From Anaerostipes caccae L1-92 (GTDB lineage: Bacteria > Bacillota > Clostridia > Lachnospirales > Lachnospiraceae), in NCBI RefSeq assembly GCF_014467075.1, contig NZ_AP023027.1:2979501-3043500 (forward strand): a DNA stretch of 64,000 nt. The letters are read 5' to 3'. Below the pieces are notes generated by a model that saw nothing but the letters and a program-made list of their open reading frames with translations, was not told where the DNA came from and ran no database searches. This document shows, in pieces, positions 33,660 through 42,428 of the stretch; positions within the stretch are counted from its first letter, which is position 1; each line of letters begins with the position of its first letter. The translations under genes and the position numbers were made by a program.

Positions 33660-35903
33660 TTAATCTTCTAAAAAGTCTGATTTTAAGCGTATTCCAAGCA
33701 CATAGTTGCAGCCTTTTGTTTTCTTTCGGTTAAAGCCTGCATTCTCAAGTGCCGTATAGAAATCAGTGGTACTTCTCGTATATTCACCCGTCCTTGCACA
33801 GTAAGAACGATACTCCTGGTAGAACTCGCCCGACTTCTGCGTATAAGTGGCATCCACCTCACAGCATTCCTCAACAAACGTAGAAAACCAGTCATTATTC
33901 TCACGATATTTATTGATGGCATCTTCCACCACCTTCGGAGTCTTCAGCTTATACTTATTTTTGATGGCTTTCGCAGCACCATCAATAATCCATGTAAGTA
34001 CGGCACCTCCTGCATTTTCATAAAGGTAATCAGCATAATTTTTTCTGTCACTGCTGCCAGTGATTTTAGCATTGAACGGTATCACAATAAGCCTTCGCCA
34101 TATGCCATCATCATTGGCTCCCACCCTTGGGAGATGATTGGTATATAACACGAGGGTGTGTGTCGGCACATATTTGAATGGATCCTTATATTTCTTTTCA
34201 GCTGTCACTTCATCTGTGGAGCATAGCTGTTTTACAATAGAAGTATTCAGACGCATTCCTTCTTCCAGTTCGGCAGCAATGACTAATCTCTTACCTTTCA
34301 GTTCTGCCATCTCCGGCTTTACATTACGCTTACATCCCACGGTCAAAGCATCTGCGGAAATAGTTCCGCTGTATGTTCCTAGTACTCTGGCAATGGTATT
34401 CCAGAAAGTGCTCTTACCGTTGCTTCCTTCGCCATAGGCAATTACCAATGCCTCCACATACACTTTTCCAATAGCTGAAAGTCCCACAATCTGCTGCACA
34501 TAATCGATCAGTTCCTTATCACAGCAGAAAAAGCTGTCCAGGGCATCCTTCCATAAATCCATGCCCTCTGTACTTGGAGAAACTGCAGTCATCTTCGTGA
34601 TCAGATCTGCTGCCGCATGCTCCTTACTGCTTCCGTCCTGCAAATCGTAAGTAGCATCGGGAGCATTTAAGAGGAACTCCTGGCTGTCAAAATCTGCGAT
34701 TTTCTTAAGGAGCATTGGCTTTGCTGCCTGAAGTGCAGAAGTTACAAACTTCATATCCCTTCGTTTCATAACAAAGGCATAATATTTTGATGCAATCACA
34801 AATTCCTTGAATGCTTTTTCACTTCCTTCATCAATAGCTTTTTCCAGTGCCTTGCCGCCTGCCATAACAGTATCTTTATCGATGCCCGCATCAAGGAGCA
34901 TTTTCTTTGCTTTCTCCACTGCGGCTATTGCTTCCTTTAGCTGTTCATCCAGGAACTCCTCACAGGCACCCACAGCCATCTGCTTTGACTCTGCCCAATG
35001 CGTACCGTCATATCGCATATAATCTGTGGAATCGGTAAATACAAGTTCACCCGCATATTCACGAGACAACACTTTTGCCTGTCCAATATCTGAGTAATCA
35101 TCCGGCTTTAGACTAAATCCCTTATTAAACTCTTCCGGTGACACATAGCCAACCTGTGACTGCACCTTCTTTCCGAACTTAACAGCACTGCTCCAAATCA
35201 GAGCAAGTTCACTGTCTTCAAGCGGTGGATTGCAAAGCTGCGCCTTTTCCAGATAAATATCATGTGCCTTTTCTGTATTGCCATATCTCTTAATCAATCT
35301 TCCGGCAATATGGCTCATGGTACTGTTTCTGGAACCTTCGGTAATGCCCTGCGTAGCTTTGTCATATTCGGCAAAGTCCAGTTCATCCAAAAATTCCTCT
35401 ATGGTCCTGCTTCCTTCATGCCAAACAATATCGTCCGGAGCATGACCAAAGATAAACCTTGCTGCATCGAGTGCATTGTCATCAAAAAATGGAGCATACT
35501 CTTGAAGTTTTGTTTTAATGCCTACTACTTCATCGGCAGATGTAATTTTGCCATGAGGAAAGTAAATATGATGTCTTGGTCTTGCAGACCTATTGCCTTT
35601 TACCTTTCCATCATTTCTGCTTGGAACTAAGATGAACGATACATCCGGGAAGAGTTCTTCATATTTTTCTGCAGTAATCCAGTCCTTTGGATTATCACTA
35701 TGGTCATTATCACAATCCATCACTTCAACATCTGAATAAATAAAATCATCCACAGAACGATGAAACCTTTTAAATTCGGCGCACACATGATCTCTGGCAA
35801 TAACCGCTATCATGTCATCTGCATTTGAAATTTCTGCTTTATTCGGATATAGTGCATTTGCCGCATTTCCTACGCAGTTTGCACTAAAAATAGTCAACTT
35901 CAT
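33660..35903 (-). CDS. Primase-helicase (AEP/PrimPol N-terminus, D5/P4-type helicase C-terminus)
   Basis: A 747-residue replication protein. The N-terminal ~230 residues have archaeo-eukaryotic primase features: VEVMDCDNDHSD (metal-binding acidic pair) and PRHHIYFPHGK (the sxH-like motif). The C-terminal half is a superfamily 3 helicase with Walker A in GEGSNGKST, Walker B-like VIAAELEEG, and sensor ALVLYTNHLPR-like (here TLVLYTNHLPR). It would prime and unwind phage DNA for the family A polymerase. It overlaps the DUF4406 gene by 4 nt. Confidence 0.9.
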   Translation of the reverse strand: MKLTIFSANCVGNAANALYPNKAEISNADDMIAVIARDHVCAEFKRFHRSVDDFIYSDVEVMDCDNDHSDNPKDWITAEKYEELFPDVSFILVPSRNDGKVKGNRSARPRHHIYFPHGKITSADEVVGIKTKLQEYAPFFDDNALDAARFIFGHAPDDIVWHEGSRTIEEFLDELDFAEYDKATQGITEGSRNSTMSHIAGRLIKRYGNTEKAHDIYLEKAQLCNPPLEDSELALIWSSAVKFGKKVQSQVGYVSPEEFNKGFSLKPDDYSDIGQAKVLSREYAGELVFTDSTDYMRYDGTHWAESKQMAVGACEEFLDEQLKEAIAAVEKAKKMLLDAGIDKDTVMAGGKALEKAIDEGSEKAFKEFVIASKYYAFVMKRRDMKFVTSALQAAKPMLLKKIADFDSQEFLLNAPDATYDLQDGSSKEHAAADLITKMTAVSPSTEGMDLWKDALDSFFCCDKELIDYVQQIVGLSAIGKVYVEALVIAYGEGSNGKSTFWNTIARVLGTYSGTISADALTVGCKRNVKPEMAELKGKRLVIAAELEEGMRLNTSIVKQLCSTDEVTAEKKYKDPFKYVPTHTLVLYTNHLPRVGANDDGIWRRLIVIPFNAKITGSSDRKNYADYLYENAGGAVLTWIIDGAAKAIKNKYKLKTPKVVEDAINKYRENNDWFSTFVEECCEVDATYTQKSGEFYQEYRSYCARTGEYTRSTTDFYTALENAGFNRKKTKGCNYVLGIRLKSDFLED

Positions 35904-36355
35904 CTTGTTACCTCCTTCATCGTTTCTGTAAAATATCTGATTTTCATTCTGCGTTTTTCTGCTAATGCTATCTCACGAGCCATTCCTTCCGATATATCTT
36001 CTCCAAACACCCACACTTCACTGCATTTGCCTAGAAGGACATAATTAATTGTGTGAGTGACTAGGTATCTCTCTTCCGGATTACTATCATCCATAAACTG
36101 TGGATACAGAAGATGCGGAGTCATAGGAATTGCTTTATTTTCAATGGCAAAGCGTGAATACTTTCTTGCTTTTTCGACATTCTTCGTAATGTCTCCACGA
36201 TACGGACTGCAGATATATACAAGTGGTCTATACCCGTCATACAAGCAGAAGTTGGCAGCCTTTTGGACCGCCTTTTCTTTCTTTTTGATATTTGAAATTG
36301 CCCCGAAGGATGTCATATCTATGTATCCCTCTAAATTTTTCTTATCGATATTCAT
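35900..36355 (-). CDS. DUF4406/DUF7768-like protein (nucleoside deoxyribosyltransferase-like fold)
   Basis: A 151-residue protein. After a ~40-residue N-terminal extension comes RPLVYICSPYRGDITKNVEKARKYSRFAIENKAIPMTPHLLYPQF and later SEVWVFGEDISEGMAREIALAE. That SPYRGD...P...PHL...GMxxEI pattern is shared with the deoxyribosyltransferase-like Rossmann proteins. A role in nucleotide metabolism during replication is likely but not proven. Confidence 0.75.
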   Translation of the reverse strand: MNIDKKNLEGYIDMTSFGAISNIKKKEKAVQKAANFCLYDGYRPLVYICSPYRGDITKNVEKARKYSRFAIENKAIPMTPHLLYPQFMDDSNPEERYLVTHTINYVLLGKCSEVWVFGEDISEGMAREIALAEKRRMKIRYFTETMKEVTR

Positions 36356-36358
36356 CCG

Positions 36359-37156
36359 TTAATCCTCCTGTTCCATGATTGGTAATATTCCATCTTTCTT
36401 TAAAAGGTCATAAATGAATAAGCGACCCTTTTGTGTCCAATAAGTATGAGGCTTGGAATGAGCTGAACCGTCAGAACCACTGTAAGTATGTGTCTTAGTT
36501 GATGTAAGTCCCATTTCCGCATATTCCTTATACAAGAGCCAAATTTTCTTACCTTGCTTAAACTGAATGCCTTTTTCGTGCAAATACTGGTTCATGTGAT
36601 TTGCTGTCCAACCATAATCTTTTGCAATAACCGAGATTGCTACTAAATCCTTACAATTAAGAACCACATCGTAATAACTGGCTTTCGGCTTCATTTCTAT
36701 AATCTGCTGATTCTGAATCGCAACAATCTGCTGCAATGCTGATTTTTCCTCTCGTTCTTTCTTAAGTTCCATAAGAGCATTAATAAGAACATCCGGATTT
36801 GCAAGCACCTCATCAACTGCAAATACTCCGTGTTTTCGGATTGCCGGAAGAACTTCTGATGTCACCCAGTGTTTGAACTTCTTAGCATTAGGCATTTTGC
36901 TTGAAAGAATCAAACTGTAAAGACCGCTTTCGTTTATAACCGTTAATCCTCTATTGGGAATTTCTAAGGTCGTGTTTTCCGACCTTTGGATTACAGTTCT
37001 GTCTTCCTCATCTACATGGGTTGAAATTGCGTCCTTGGTATTGCTATAGCCGAGAATCTCTGCAATATCACGTCCTACAAAATATGGCTCCCCATTGATT
37101 GTTGTTGTGCGGATTGAGCCAAACTCCGCATTCTTAAAAATTTGTAATTCGTTCAT
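36359..37156 (-). CDS. Phage antirepressor (BRO-N and KilAC domains)
   Basis: A 265-residue regulator. BRO-N domain at about 1-115 (VGRDIAEILGYSNTKDAISTHVDEEDR, NESGLYSLILSSKMPNAKKFKHWVTSEVLPAIRKHG). KilAC/ANT domain at about 150-260 (ISVIAKDYGWTANHMNQYLHEKGIQF). Such proteins block a lysogeny repressor. It heads the antirepressor-DUF4406-primase operon and is preceded by motif B copy 2, about 40 nt away. Confidence 0.9.
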   Translation of the reverse strand: MNELQIFKNAEFGSIRTTTINGEPYFVGRDIAEILGYSNTKDAISTHVDEEDRTVIQRSENTTLEIPNRGLTVINESGLYSLILSSKMPNAKKFKHWVTSEVLPAIRKHGVFAVDEVLANPDVLINALMELKKEREEKSALQQIVAIQNQQIIEMKPKASYYDVVLNCKDLVAISVIAKDYGWTANHMNQYLHEKGIQFKQGKKIWLLYKEYAEMGLTSTKTHTYSGSDGSAHSKPHTYWTQKGRLFIYDLLKKDGILPIMEQED

Positions 37157-37196
37157 ATGAATTACCTCCTGTTAGATATTCGAGGTGTATCCCTCT

Positions 37197-37233
37197 AAGT
37201 AACAGGCAAAGAAAAAGGGCGAGATTTTAACTT
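37197..37233 (-). promoter_or_regulatory. Motif B copy 2
   Basis: AAGTTAAAA, exactly 13 nt, CTTTGCCTGTTACTT on the minus strand. The first half sits in the loop of the polymerase terminator hairpin described separately, so the element and the terminator are interleaved. Confidence 0.75.
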
Positions 37234-37238
37234 CGCCC
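37211..37238 (-). terminator. Terminator after the DNA polymerase gene, interleaved with motif B
   Basis: GGGCGA and TCGCCC pair around AGTTAAAATC and are followed by TTTTTC on the minus strand, 10 nt past the polymerase stop codon. This ends the first replication operon immediately before the antirepressor operon. Confidence 0.75.
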
Positions 37239-37247
37239 AGAAAAAAA

Positions 37248-39239
37248 TTAATCTTTTTTATAAAATTCTGTTTCGTACCCATCAGCACGAAGTAAAATGC
37301 CCTCAATCCAAGGTGGTGTTCTACCCATCTGTTCACAGATAACATCTAATGACACGCTTTTACTGCACTCAATAATCAATTCATCATGGACATGACCGCA
37401 GATAAAGCAATGTGATAATGTTCTGATAGCATACATCAAAATATCACGGCTGATTGCTTGTACGATATTTTCAACAAACTTAGGTCCGTAGCTTTCAATT
37501 CGCTCCCATTTCTTTGTACCTCCGACTCCTTCATAAGTAACAGATTCAGAACCGAATTGATTAATTCCCATTTTAGGTTTTACATATGAAAGGCATCTGC
37601 CGCTGGGAAGTCCAATGAATAGCATTCCACTTTTGTATGAAAATGTGATAGAACCAATGCTTGATGGTTCTCTTTGCTTTACTGCTTTTTTAACGGCTCT
37701 GTCAACATCCCACCACAACTTTACGATATTGGGGTTTGCCTCACGCCACATATCTACAAGCGGTTTTAATTCATCCTCTTCAAGTCCCATATCCAGAGCC
37801 CCCATTGACTTTAAGGCTCCAACAGATCCGCCATAACCAAGTGCAAGTTCTGCAATTTTTCCTTTTTGCCTTAAGTGACCGTTCACACCATGCTTTTCAA
37901 CCGGTACCTTAAACATCTGGCTTGCCGATGCACAGTAAATATCACCGCCACTAGCAAAGACATCTGTTCTCCATTTTTCTCCTGCAAGGTGTGAAAGAAC
38001 TCTTGCTTCAATTGCAGAAAAGTCCGATACAATAAATTCCATCCCTTTTCGCGGCACAAAAGCAGTACGAATAAGCTGTGATAATGTATCCGGAACATCG
38101 TCATAAAGCATATTCATTGCCTCGTAATTTCCCTGTTTAACAAGAGAACGAGCCTCTTCTAAATCAGACATATGGTTTTGAGGCAGATTTTGTAACTGAA
38201 TGAGCCTTCCGGCCCATCTTCCACTTCTATTTGCACCATAAAACATAAACATTCCTCTTGCTCTCCCGTCAGAACACACTGCATTTGCCATAGCTTGATA
38301 TTTCTTGACGGATGATTTTGCAAGCTGCTGACGAAGTGTTAATACAGTCTTTAATGGTTCCGGTGCAGTATTTAATACTGCTGCCACTTCCTTTTTGCCA
38401 AGGCTGTCCATTTCCAAGCCGTTACAGCTGAGCCACTGTTTCATCTGCTGTACCGAGTTTGGATTTTCAAGACCGGTCATTTCCTGCATTTTATCCGCCA
38501 GAACGGCCTTTGATTTTTCGTCAAAAGCGATTGCGTTCGTTACTACATCCATATCAAGTGTAATGCCTCGGTCATTGATTTCTTGGTCAAGGTGATATTC
38601 TTCCCAAACAAAATTTGGAACAGGGAAGTGACGTAGTTTGTCTTGGATGGACATCTCCACCTCTACGTCTCGCTTGTTATATTTCTTAAACATCTCCCAC
38701 TTAATCATATCGTGCTGCGGTAGATTTCTGGTTCTTCCGCCATTGACCTTAGTAGGTTTACATGGAACACAGAAGTATCTGATGAGTTCTTTGCCCTCTG
38801 TCAGTTTTTGTTCCTCAAGTCCTAAAACAGCACCCGCTCCTGCAAGTAACAAAGGAAGTCCCATATATGCAGACCACACCATAGAACATTTCCATGATGA
38901 TGGATCAAGATAATTACCAACCGAATCTTCTGGGATGCTGTAGCTTACAAACTTTTTAGGATAAAAGCGTCTGAGGTATTCTGACAAACACACCCTCTCG
39001 AAATTAGCATTAAATGCCCATTTTGTTATATTCTCATCGGTCAATGCCATTATGATTTCCATAGGTATTTTTTCACCTTGTTTCAAATCTACAACACTAA
39101 CCTCACCACCGTCCACGGAATATCCGAATAATAATATTTCAAAGCTGTCAGACTGAACATATTTATATACGCCACACTTCTGTAAATCCACATCCGAATA
39201 AGTTTCTATATCAATTGATATTGTCTTAATTTGACTCAT
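37248..39239 (-). CDS. Phage DNA polymerase, family A
   Basis: A 663-residue replicative polymerase. The 3'-5' exonuclease domain starts with SIDIETYSD (residues 7-15) and contains WAFNANFERVCLS. The polymerase domain holds motif A VSDFSAIEARVLSHLAGE, motif B GKIAELALGYGGSVGAL and motif C HVHDELIIE. There is no 5'-3' exonuclease. It is the last gene of the DUF-sporulation-like replication operon, ending at a terminator. Confidence 0.94.
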   Translation of the reverse strand: MSQIKTISIDIETYSDVDLQKCGVYKYVQSDSFEILLFGYSVDGGEVSVVDLKQGEKIPMEIIMALTDENITKWAFNANFERVCLSEYLRRFYPKKFVSYSIPEDSVGNYLDPSSWKCSMVWSAYMGLPLLLAGAGAVLGLEEQKLTEGKELIRYFCVPCKPTKVNGGRTRNLPQHDMIKWEMFKKYNKRDVEVEMSIQDKLRHFPVPNFVWEEYHLDQEINDRGITLDMDVVTNAIAFDEKSKAVLADKMQEMTGLENPNSVQQMKQWLSCNGLEMDSLGKKEVAAVLNTAPEPLKTVLTLRQQLAKSSVKKYQAMANAVCSDGRARGMFMFYGANRSGRWAGRLIQLQNLPQNHMSDLEEARSLVKQGNYEAMNMLYDDVPDTLSQLIRTAFVPRKGMEFIVSDFSAIEARVLSHLAGEKWRTDVFASGGDIYCASASQMFKVPVEKHGVNGHLRQKGKIAELALGYGGSVGALKSMGALDMGLEEDELKPLVDMWREANPNIVKLWWDVDRAVKKAVKQREPSSIGSITFSYKSGMLFIGLPSGRCLSYVKPKMGINQFGSESVTYEGVGGTKKWERIESYGPKFVENIVQAISRDILMYAIRTLSHCFICGHVHDELIIECSKSVSLDVICEQMGRTPPWIEGILLRADGYETEFYKKD

Positions 39240-39298
39240 AATATTCCTCCATAGCAGACAAAGGCGGCAAAGGAATTCTCTGCCGCCACGTCAATGTG

Positions 39299-39481
39299 TT
39301 ACTTCAAGTTCTTCATTCGTTCCTCGTGGTATTCACGGTTTCTTGCATCTCTTTCCAGTTCACGCTTTTCACGTCTTTTGTCATAGATGAAACCTTGAAT
39401 GGTTGAAATAAGCATCGAAATACCAAAACAACCCCAAATCACCACCAACAATGTCATAAAAATCCATTCACTTGTTGTCAT
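39299..39481 (-). CDS. Small single-pass membrane protein
   Basis: A 60-residue protein: hydrophobic helix WIFMTLLVVIWGCFGISMLIS (about 5-25) followed by a long charged helix KRREKRELERDARNREYHEE. Unknown function; small membrane proteins in early phage operons sometimes block superinfection or host division, which here is only a guess. A GGAACGGTGACAAGTT sequence gives a moderate ribosome binding site. Confidence 0.6.
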   Translation of the reverse strand: MTTSEWIFMTLLVVIWGCFGISMLISTIQGFIYDKRREKRELERDARNREYHEERMKNLK

Positions 39482-39502
39482 AACTTGTCACCGTTCCTTT
39501 CC

Positions 39503-40066
39503 TTAAGCCAAGAAATCATCATCGTCTTCAGTTGCAAAATCGTCCTCTGCTCTAGACTTGCCGCCAAGAGGTTCTCCGTCCTTAATCTTCTGAAGATTGT
39601 TAAGCCCGCAGGCGATACCCTTATTGCCATTGGAATTGAATGCGTAAAGATTGATAGATGCTCTGCCGTATACACCGCTGTAAACCTCACTACGATCAAT
39701 GATGGTATTTCTGTCTGCATCTACAATGCCCGGTGCTGTTGCAGAATTTGCATTGATAAAGTAGCTATTTGCATATGTCTCATCATCCGGACGCTCCAAA
39801 TCTCCGTCACGAAGAGGAGTCTTAAGTACTGAAAGTGCCGGTACTGTCTTGCCGTTTCCTTTTAATTTCGATTGACCTTCCTCATATGCAGCCTGAATTG
39901 CTTTCTTGATTTTCTCCACGGTTACCTTATCTGACTTCGGAATGATAAGGCTGACACTGTACTTCGGTGTACTGCCATTAATTGATTTAGGTTCCCACAC
40001 ATTTGCATAACTCCATCTTGTGTTAGGTCCTGTTATTACTTTCATTGGATTATTAAACTTTGCCAT
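39503..40066 (-). CDS. DUF2815 protein, likely single-stranded DNA-binding protein
   Basis: A 187-residue protein: VITGPNTRWSYANVWEPKSINGSTPKYSVSLIIPKSDK and later VYSGVYGRASINLYAFNSNGNKGIACGLNNLQKI. DUF2815 proteins have an OB-like fold and act as phage single-strand binding proteins. The acidic tail EDDFATEDDDDFLA is typical of SSB interaction tails. It lies between DUF2800 nuclease and DNA polymerase. Confidence 0.85.
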   Translation of the reverse strand: MAKFNNPMKVITGPNTRWSYANVWEPKSINGSTPKYSVSLIIPKSDKVTVEKIKKAIQAAYEEGQSKLKGNGKTVPALSVLKTPLRDGDLERPDDETYANSYFINANSATAPGIVDADRNTIIDRSEVYSGVYGRASINLYAFNSNGNKGIACGLNNLQKIKDGEPLGGKSRAEDDFATEDDDDFLA

Positions 40067-40080
40067 AATATAAATTCCTC

Positions 40081-41202
40081 CTAATTTTCACTAAAATCGT
40101 CTTTTGCTGTATTCATTTCTGGACGCTTGTCACTCTCCGGAACGAGTGTTGGTTTGCCCTGTGGCTTATAAACCAAATTGCCTAAAAGTTCATTGAACTT
40201 TGTCTTGCCGAGAAGAGAAGTCATTGCTGTAATCCCTAACAGCCTTTGTTCATATGGATTGTGTCCTGCCTTTGTTACAGTTTCTGCCACTTTCTCTTCA
40301 TCGGTGTATTTGCGGTTGGAACGTCCCTCGACTATTTTGAAGCCATCGTAGTGTGTTCCGTTCATTGCCTGTGCAAGAGCATATTCTTTAATATCTGTTA
40401 CCCATGCAACAAGCTCATCTGCCTTTTCCAAAATGACTGAGATTTCTGTGTCATCTAAAGTGGATGGCATCTCAAAGTCATATTTTGCAAGTTCCATGTT
40501 GTACTCAGCACGCTTTCTGCAGGTTGCTTTGGCCTTACAGAACTGACAGTGATTTCCTGCTTTAAATTCACCTTCGCCCTTAAATGCAAGTTGTGCGGTC
40601 GGAGCAAGAATGGTATCTGCCCAGGAATATAAATCTTCTTTCTTCATAACGAAGGTACTCACATTTTCCCTGCGCGGCTGAAAGATTGTCATGGATACTT
40701 CCGTGATGTCATAAATTCCATCAAAGAGATTCAAAGTACCAAGTGCATAGCACATCATCTGTGGGTTGTTTTGTGCTGAAACTTCCACACCCTTTCCGTG
40801 CTTATAATCAATCACATACAGAGTACCGTCACCGATAATGACACAGTCACCGGTTCCGAACCCCTCTGGAACATACTTGGAAAAATCAAGTTTCTGTTCT
40901 ATCAGCACCACCGGATCTTTGCAGATTTTCTTTGCATCTTCTACTACAGAGGAACAATACTGTGCATATTCTTCAGCACACTGTTCCATCTCTTCATCGT
41001 AGTAAGTAAGGTTGTTTGTCGGATTTCTGCTTTTCATACCGATTGCTTTTTTCAGCTTATGTTCGCAAAGCGTATGGGCATCGGTACCCTGCAGTGCATA
41101 CTCGCTTGCCGGATCTTCCTTATCTGCACAAAGCCTTGCTGAAGGCGGACAGTTTAACCACCTGTGGCTTGCTGATGCAGAAAGTATTGCGTGTGCCGCC
41201 AT
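40081..41202 (-). CDS. DUF2800 protein, PD-(D/E)XK nuclease with Fe-S cysteine cluster (Cas4/RecB-like)
   Basis: A 373-residue protein. The nuclease core reads GTGDCVIIGDGTLYVIDYKHGKGVEVSAQNNPQMMCYALG with the acidic D...DYKxG active site and Q motif. A downstream cluster CQFCKAKATC with another Cys upstream fits an iron-sulphur cluster. An N-terminal Cys (ASHRWLNCPPS) is also conserved in DUF2800. It probably resects or processes DNA for recombination-dependent replication together with the DUF2815 SSB. Confidence 0.87.
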   Translation of the reverse strand: MAAHAILSASASHRWLNCPPSARLCADKEDPASEYALQGTDAHTLCEHKLKKAIGMKSRNPTNNLTYYDEEMEQCAEEYAQYCSSVVEDAKKICKDPVVLIEQKLDFSKYVPEGFGTGDCVIIGDGTLYVIDYKHGKGVEVSAQNNPQMMCYALGTLNLFDGIYDITEVSMTIFQPRRENVSTFVMKKEDLYSWADTILAPTAQLAFKGEGEFKAGNHCQFCKAKATCRKRAEYNMELAKYDFEMPSTLDDTEISVILEKADELVAWVTDIKEYALAQAMNGTHYDGFKIVEGRSNRKYTDEEKVAETVTKAGHNPYEQRLLGITAMTSLLGKTKFNELLGNLVYKPQGKPTLVPESDKRPEMNTAKDDFSEN

Positions 41203-41522
41203 CAGATCATCTCCACCTTTTTAAGTAATTCTTCGTACTGTGAAGGGTCAATCGCAGATAGCTTATCTGCACCAAAGCTAGAAATAACCGCTTTTACTTC
41301 CTCCGTATGTCCATCTCTTGACCTACGAGCGAGTACTGCTCTAACTTCTTCTAATGTCAGTGGTCTTTTCTCTGCTGATTCCGGCTTAGGTTCATCTTTT
41401 ATTGGCTTTTCTATATCTGCTGCCGAGAACATCTCAGTCAGTGTTTCTGAAATACCAATAAGAATTTCACCACATTTTTTAAGTTCTGTTACCTGTTCAG
41501 CTAACTCTTTCATTTTTCCCAT
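41202..41522 (-). CDS. Small coiled-coil phage protein of unknown function
   Basis: A 106-residue protein. The N-terminus is helical (KELAEQVTELKKCGEILIGISETLTEMFSA); the C-terminus PLTLEEVRAVLARRSRDGHTEEVKAVISSFGADKLSAIDPSQY is a widely shared phage segment next to DUF2800 genes, often mislabelled as rRNA biogenesis. AAGGAAGGAGGTAAGTCTA precedes the ATG. No function known. Confidence 0.75.
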   Translation of the reverse strand: MGKMKELAEQVTELKKCGEILIGISETLTEMFSAADIEKPIKDEPKPESAEKRPLTLEEVRAVLARRSRDGHTEEVKAVISSFGADKLSAIDPSQYEELLKKVEMI

Positions 41523-41724
41523 TAGACTTACCTCCTTCCTTGATTTCTCTTACATCCACGGATTCAACCGTCTGTCCGGGAGCAAGCAAATATACCTGTG
41601 TGAAGTCACCGAATAAGAATCTTGCAATTCTTGACGGCAATCGCATATCCGCTGCTCTGAGGACGTTGGCTTTCTTACCGTTGGAGTCTGAAACATTGAT
41701 TGTGATTTTGTGTTTCAATGCCAT
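41497..41724 (-). CDS. Small conserved replication-operon protein
   Basis: A 75-residue protein, LKHKITINVSDSNGKKANVLRAADMRLPSRIARFLFGDFTQVYLLAPGQTVESVDVRE. First gene of the DUF2800-DUF2815-polymerase operon, preceded by motif B copy 3. Beta-rich and basic in the middle. No function known. Confidence 0.7.
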   Translation of the reverse strand: MALKHKITINVSDSNGKKANVLRAADMRLPSRIARFLFGDFTQVYLLAPGQTVESVDVREIKEGGKSNGKNERVS

Positions 41725-41761
41725 ATCTGCACCATCCTTTCTGTAAGGCGTTCTCCCTTAC

Positions 41762-41798
41762 AAGTAACAGGCAAAGGAAAATAACGCTTTTTTAACTT
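41762..41798 (-). promoter_or_regulatory. Motif B copy 3
   Basis: AAGTTAAAA, exactly 13 nt, CTTTGCCTGTTACTT on the minus strand, about 38 nt before the first replication-operon gene and just past the stop codon of the sigma-like gene. Confidence 0.75.
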
Positions 41799-41813
41799 TT
41801 ACCGAAAAATTTT

Positions 41814-42428
41814 TTAAAAGTTTTTTCGGATGAACTCAATGGCTCTGTCATATGTCTGTTTAATATTGGCCGGAGATGTCCCTTTTTCCTTAGCAACATC
41901 AGTAAATGACATTTCTTCAAACCACACCTTTTGAACAACATCTCTTTGTTTCGGTGTCAGCTGACTGATAAGTTCTCGAACACGCAATGTTTCTGGACTT
42001 TCTTCCTTTTCTTCTATAGTTGTCGCTACCTCTAATAAGATTTTGCTTTTACTCATATCTGTATCCGATTCATCATCACCAAACCGATAATCAAGTGAAA
42101 GATTGTAATTGCTCGGAAATGCCTCTTTGACTGCTGCCTTAACTTCATCATCGCATGGTGCATATCCACGATAGGCTGTTTCTTTTTTTATGTACTCTTC
42201 TGTCCAAGCCTTAATAGTTGCTTTTTCTTCTGCAGTTCTTTCCGGTCTAAGATTTTTGAGATTGTAGTAAACCTCGCTGTCATCTAAGGAATGAAGCATT
42301 TTAATATCTGCCTCTGTTATTCCGTTTTCACCGGGACGAAGTGTCACCTTTTCTTCGTTTCCATCTACGTTTGTAAATGTGTAAGTGTAAGTTCCTCTTT
42401 TTGTGGTATTTGTCTTAAAAATTTTCAT
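41814..42428 (-). CDS. Sigma-70 region 4-like phage transcription factor
   Basis: A 204-residue protein starting MKIFKTNTTKRGTYTYTF, with AGGAGGCAATTT before the ATG. The N-terminal half resembles a small phage domain with alternating strands and charged helices. The C-terminal ~65 residues read LISQLTPKQRDVVQKVWFEEMSFTDVAKEKGTSPANIKQTYDRAIEFIRKNF, a clear sigma region 4 with helix-turn-helix. Regions 1-3 of a full sigma factor are not recognisable. It is placed between the early promoter and the replication operons; it may recognise motif A or B, which is inference. Confidence 0.82.
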   Translation of the reverse strand: MKIFKTNTTKRGTYTYTFTNVDGNEEKVTLRPGENGITEADIKMLHSLDDSEVYYNLKNLRPERTAEEKATIKAWTEEYIKKETAYRGYAPCDDEVKAAVKEAFPSNYNLSLDYRFGDDESDTDMSKSKILLEVATTIEEKEESPETLRVRELISQLTPKQRDVVQKVWFEEMSFTDVAKEKGTSPANIKQTYDRAIEFIRKNF

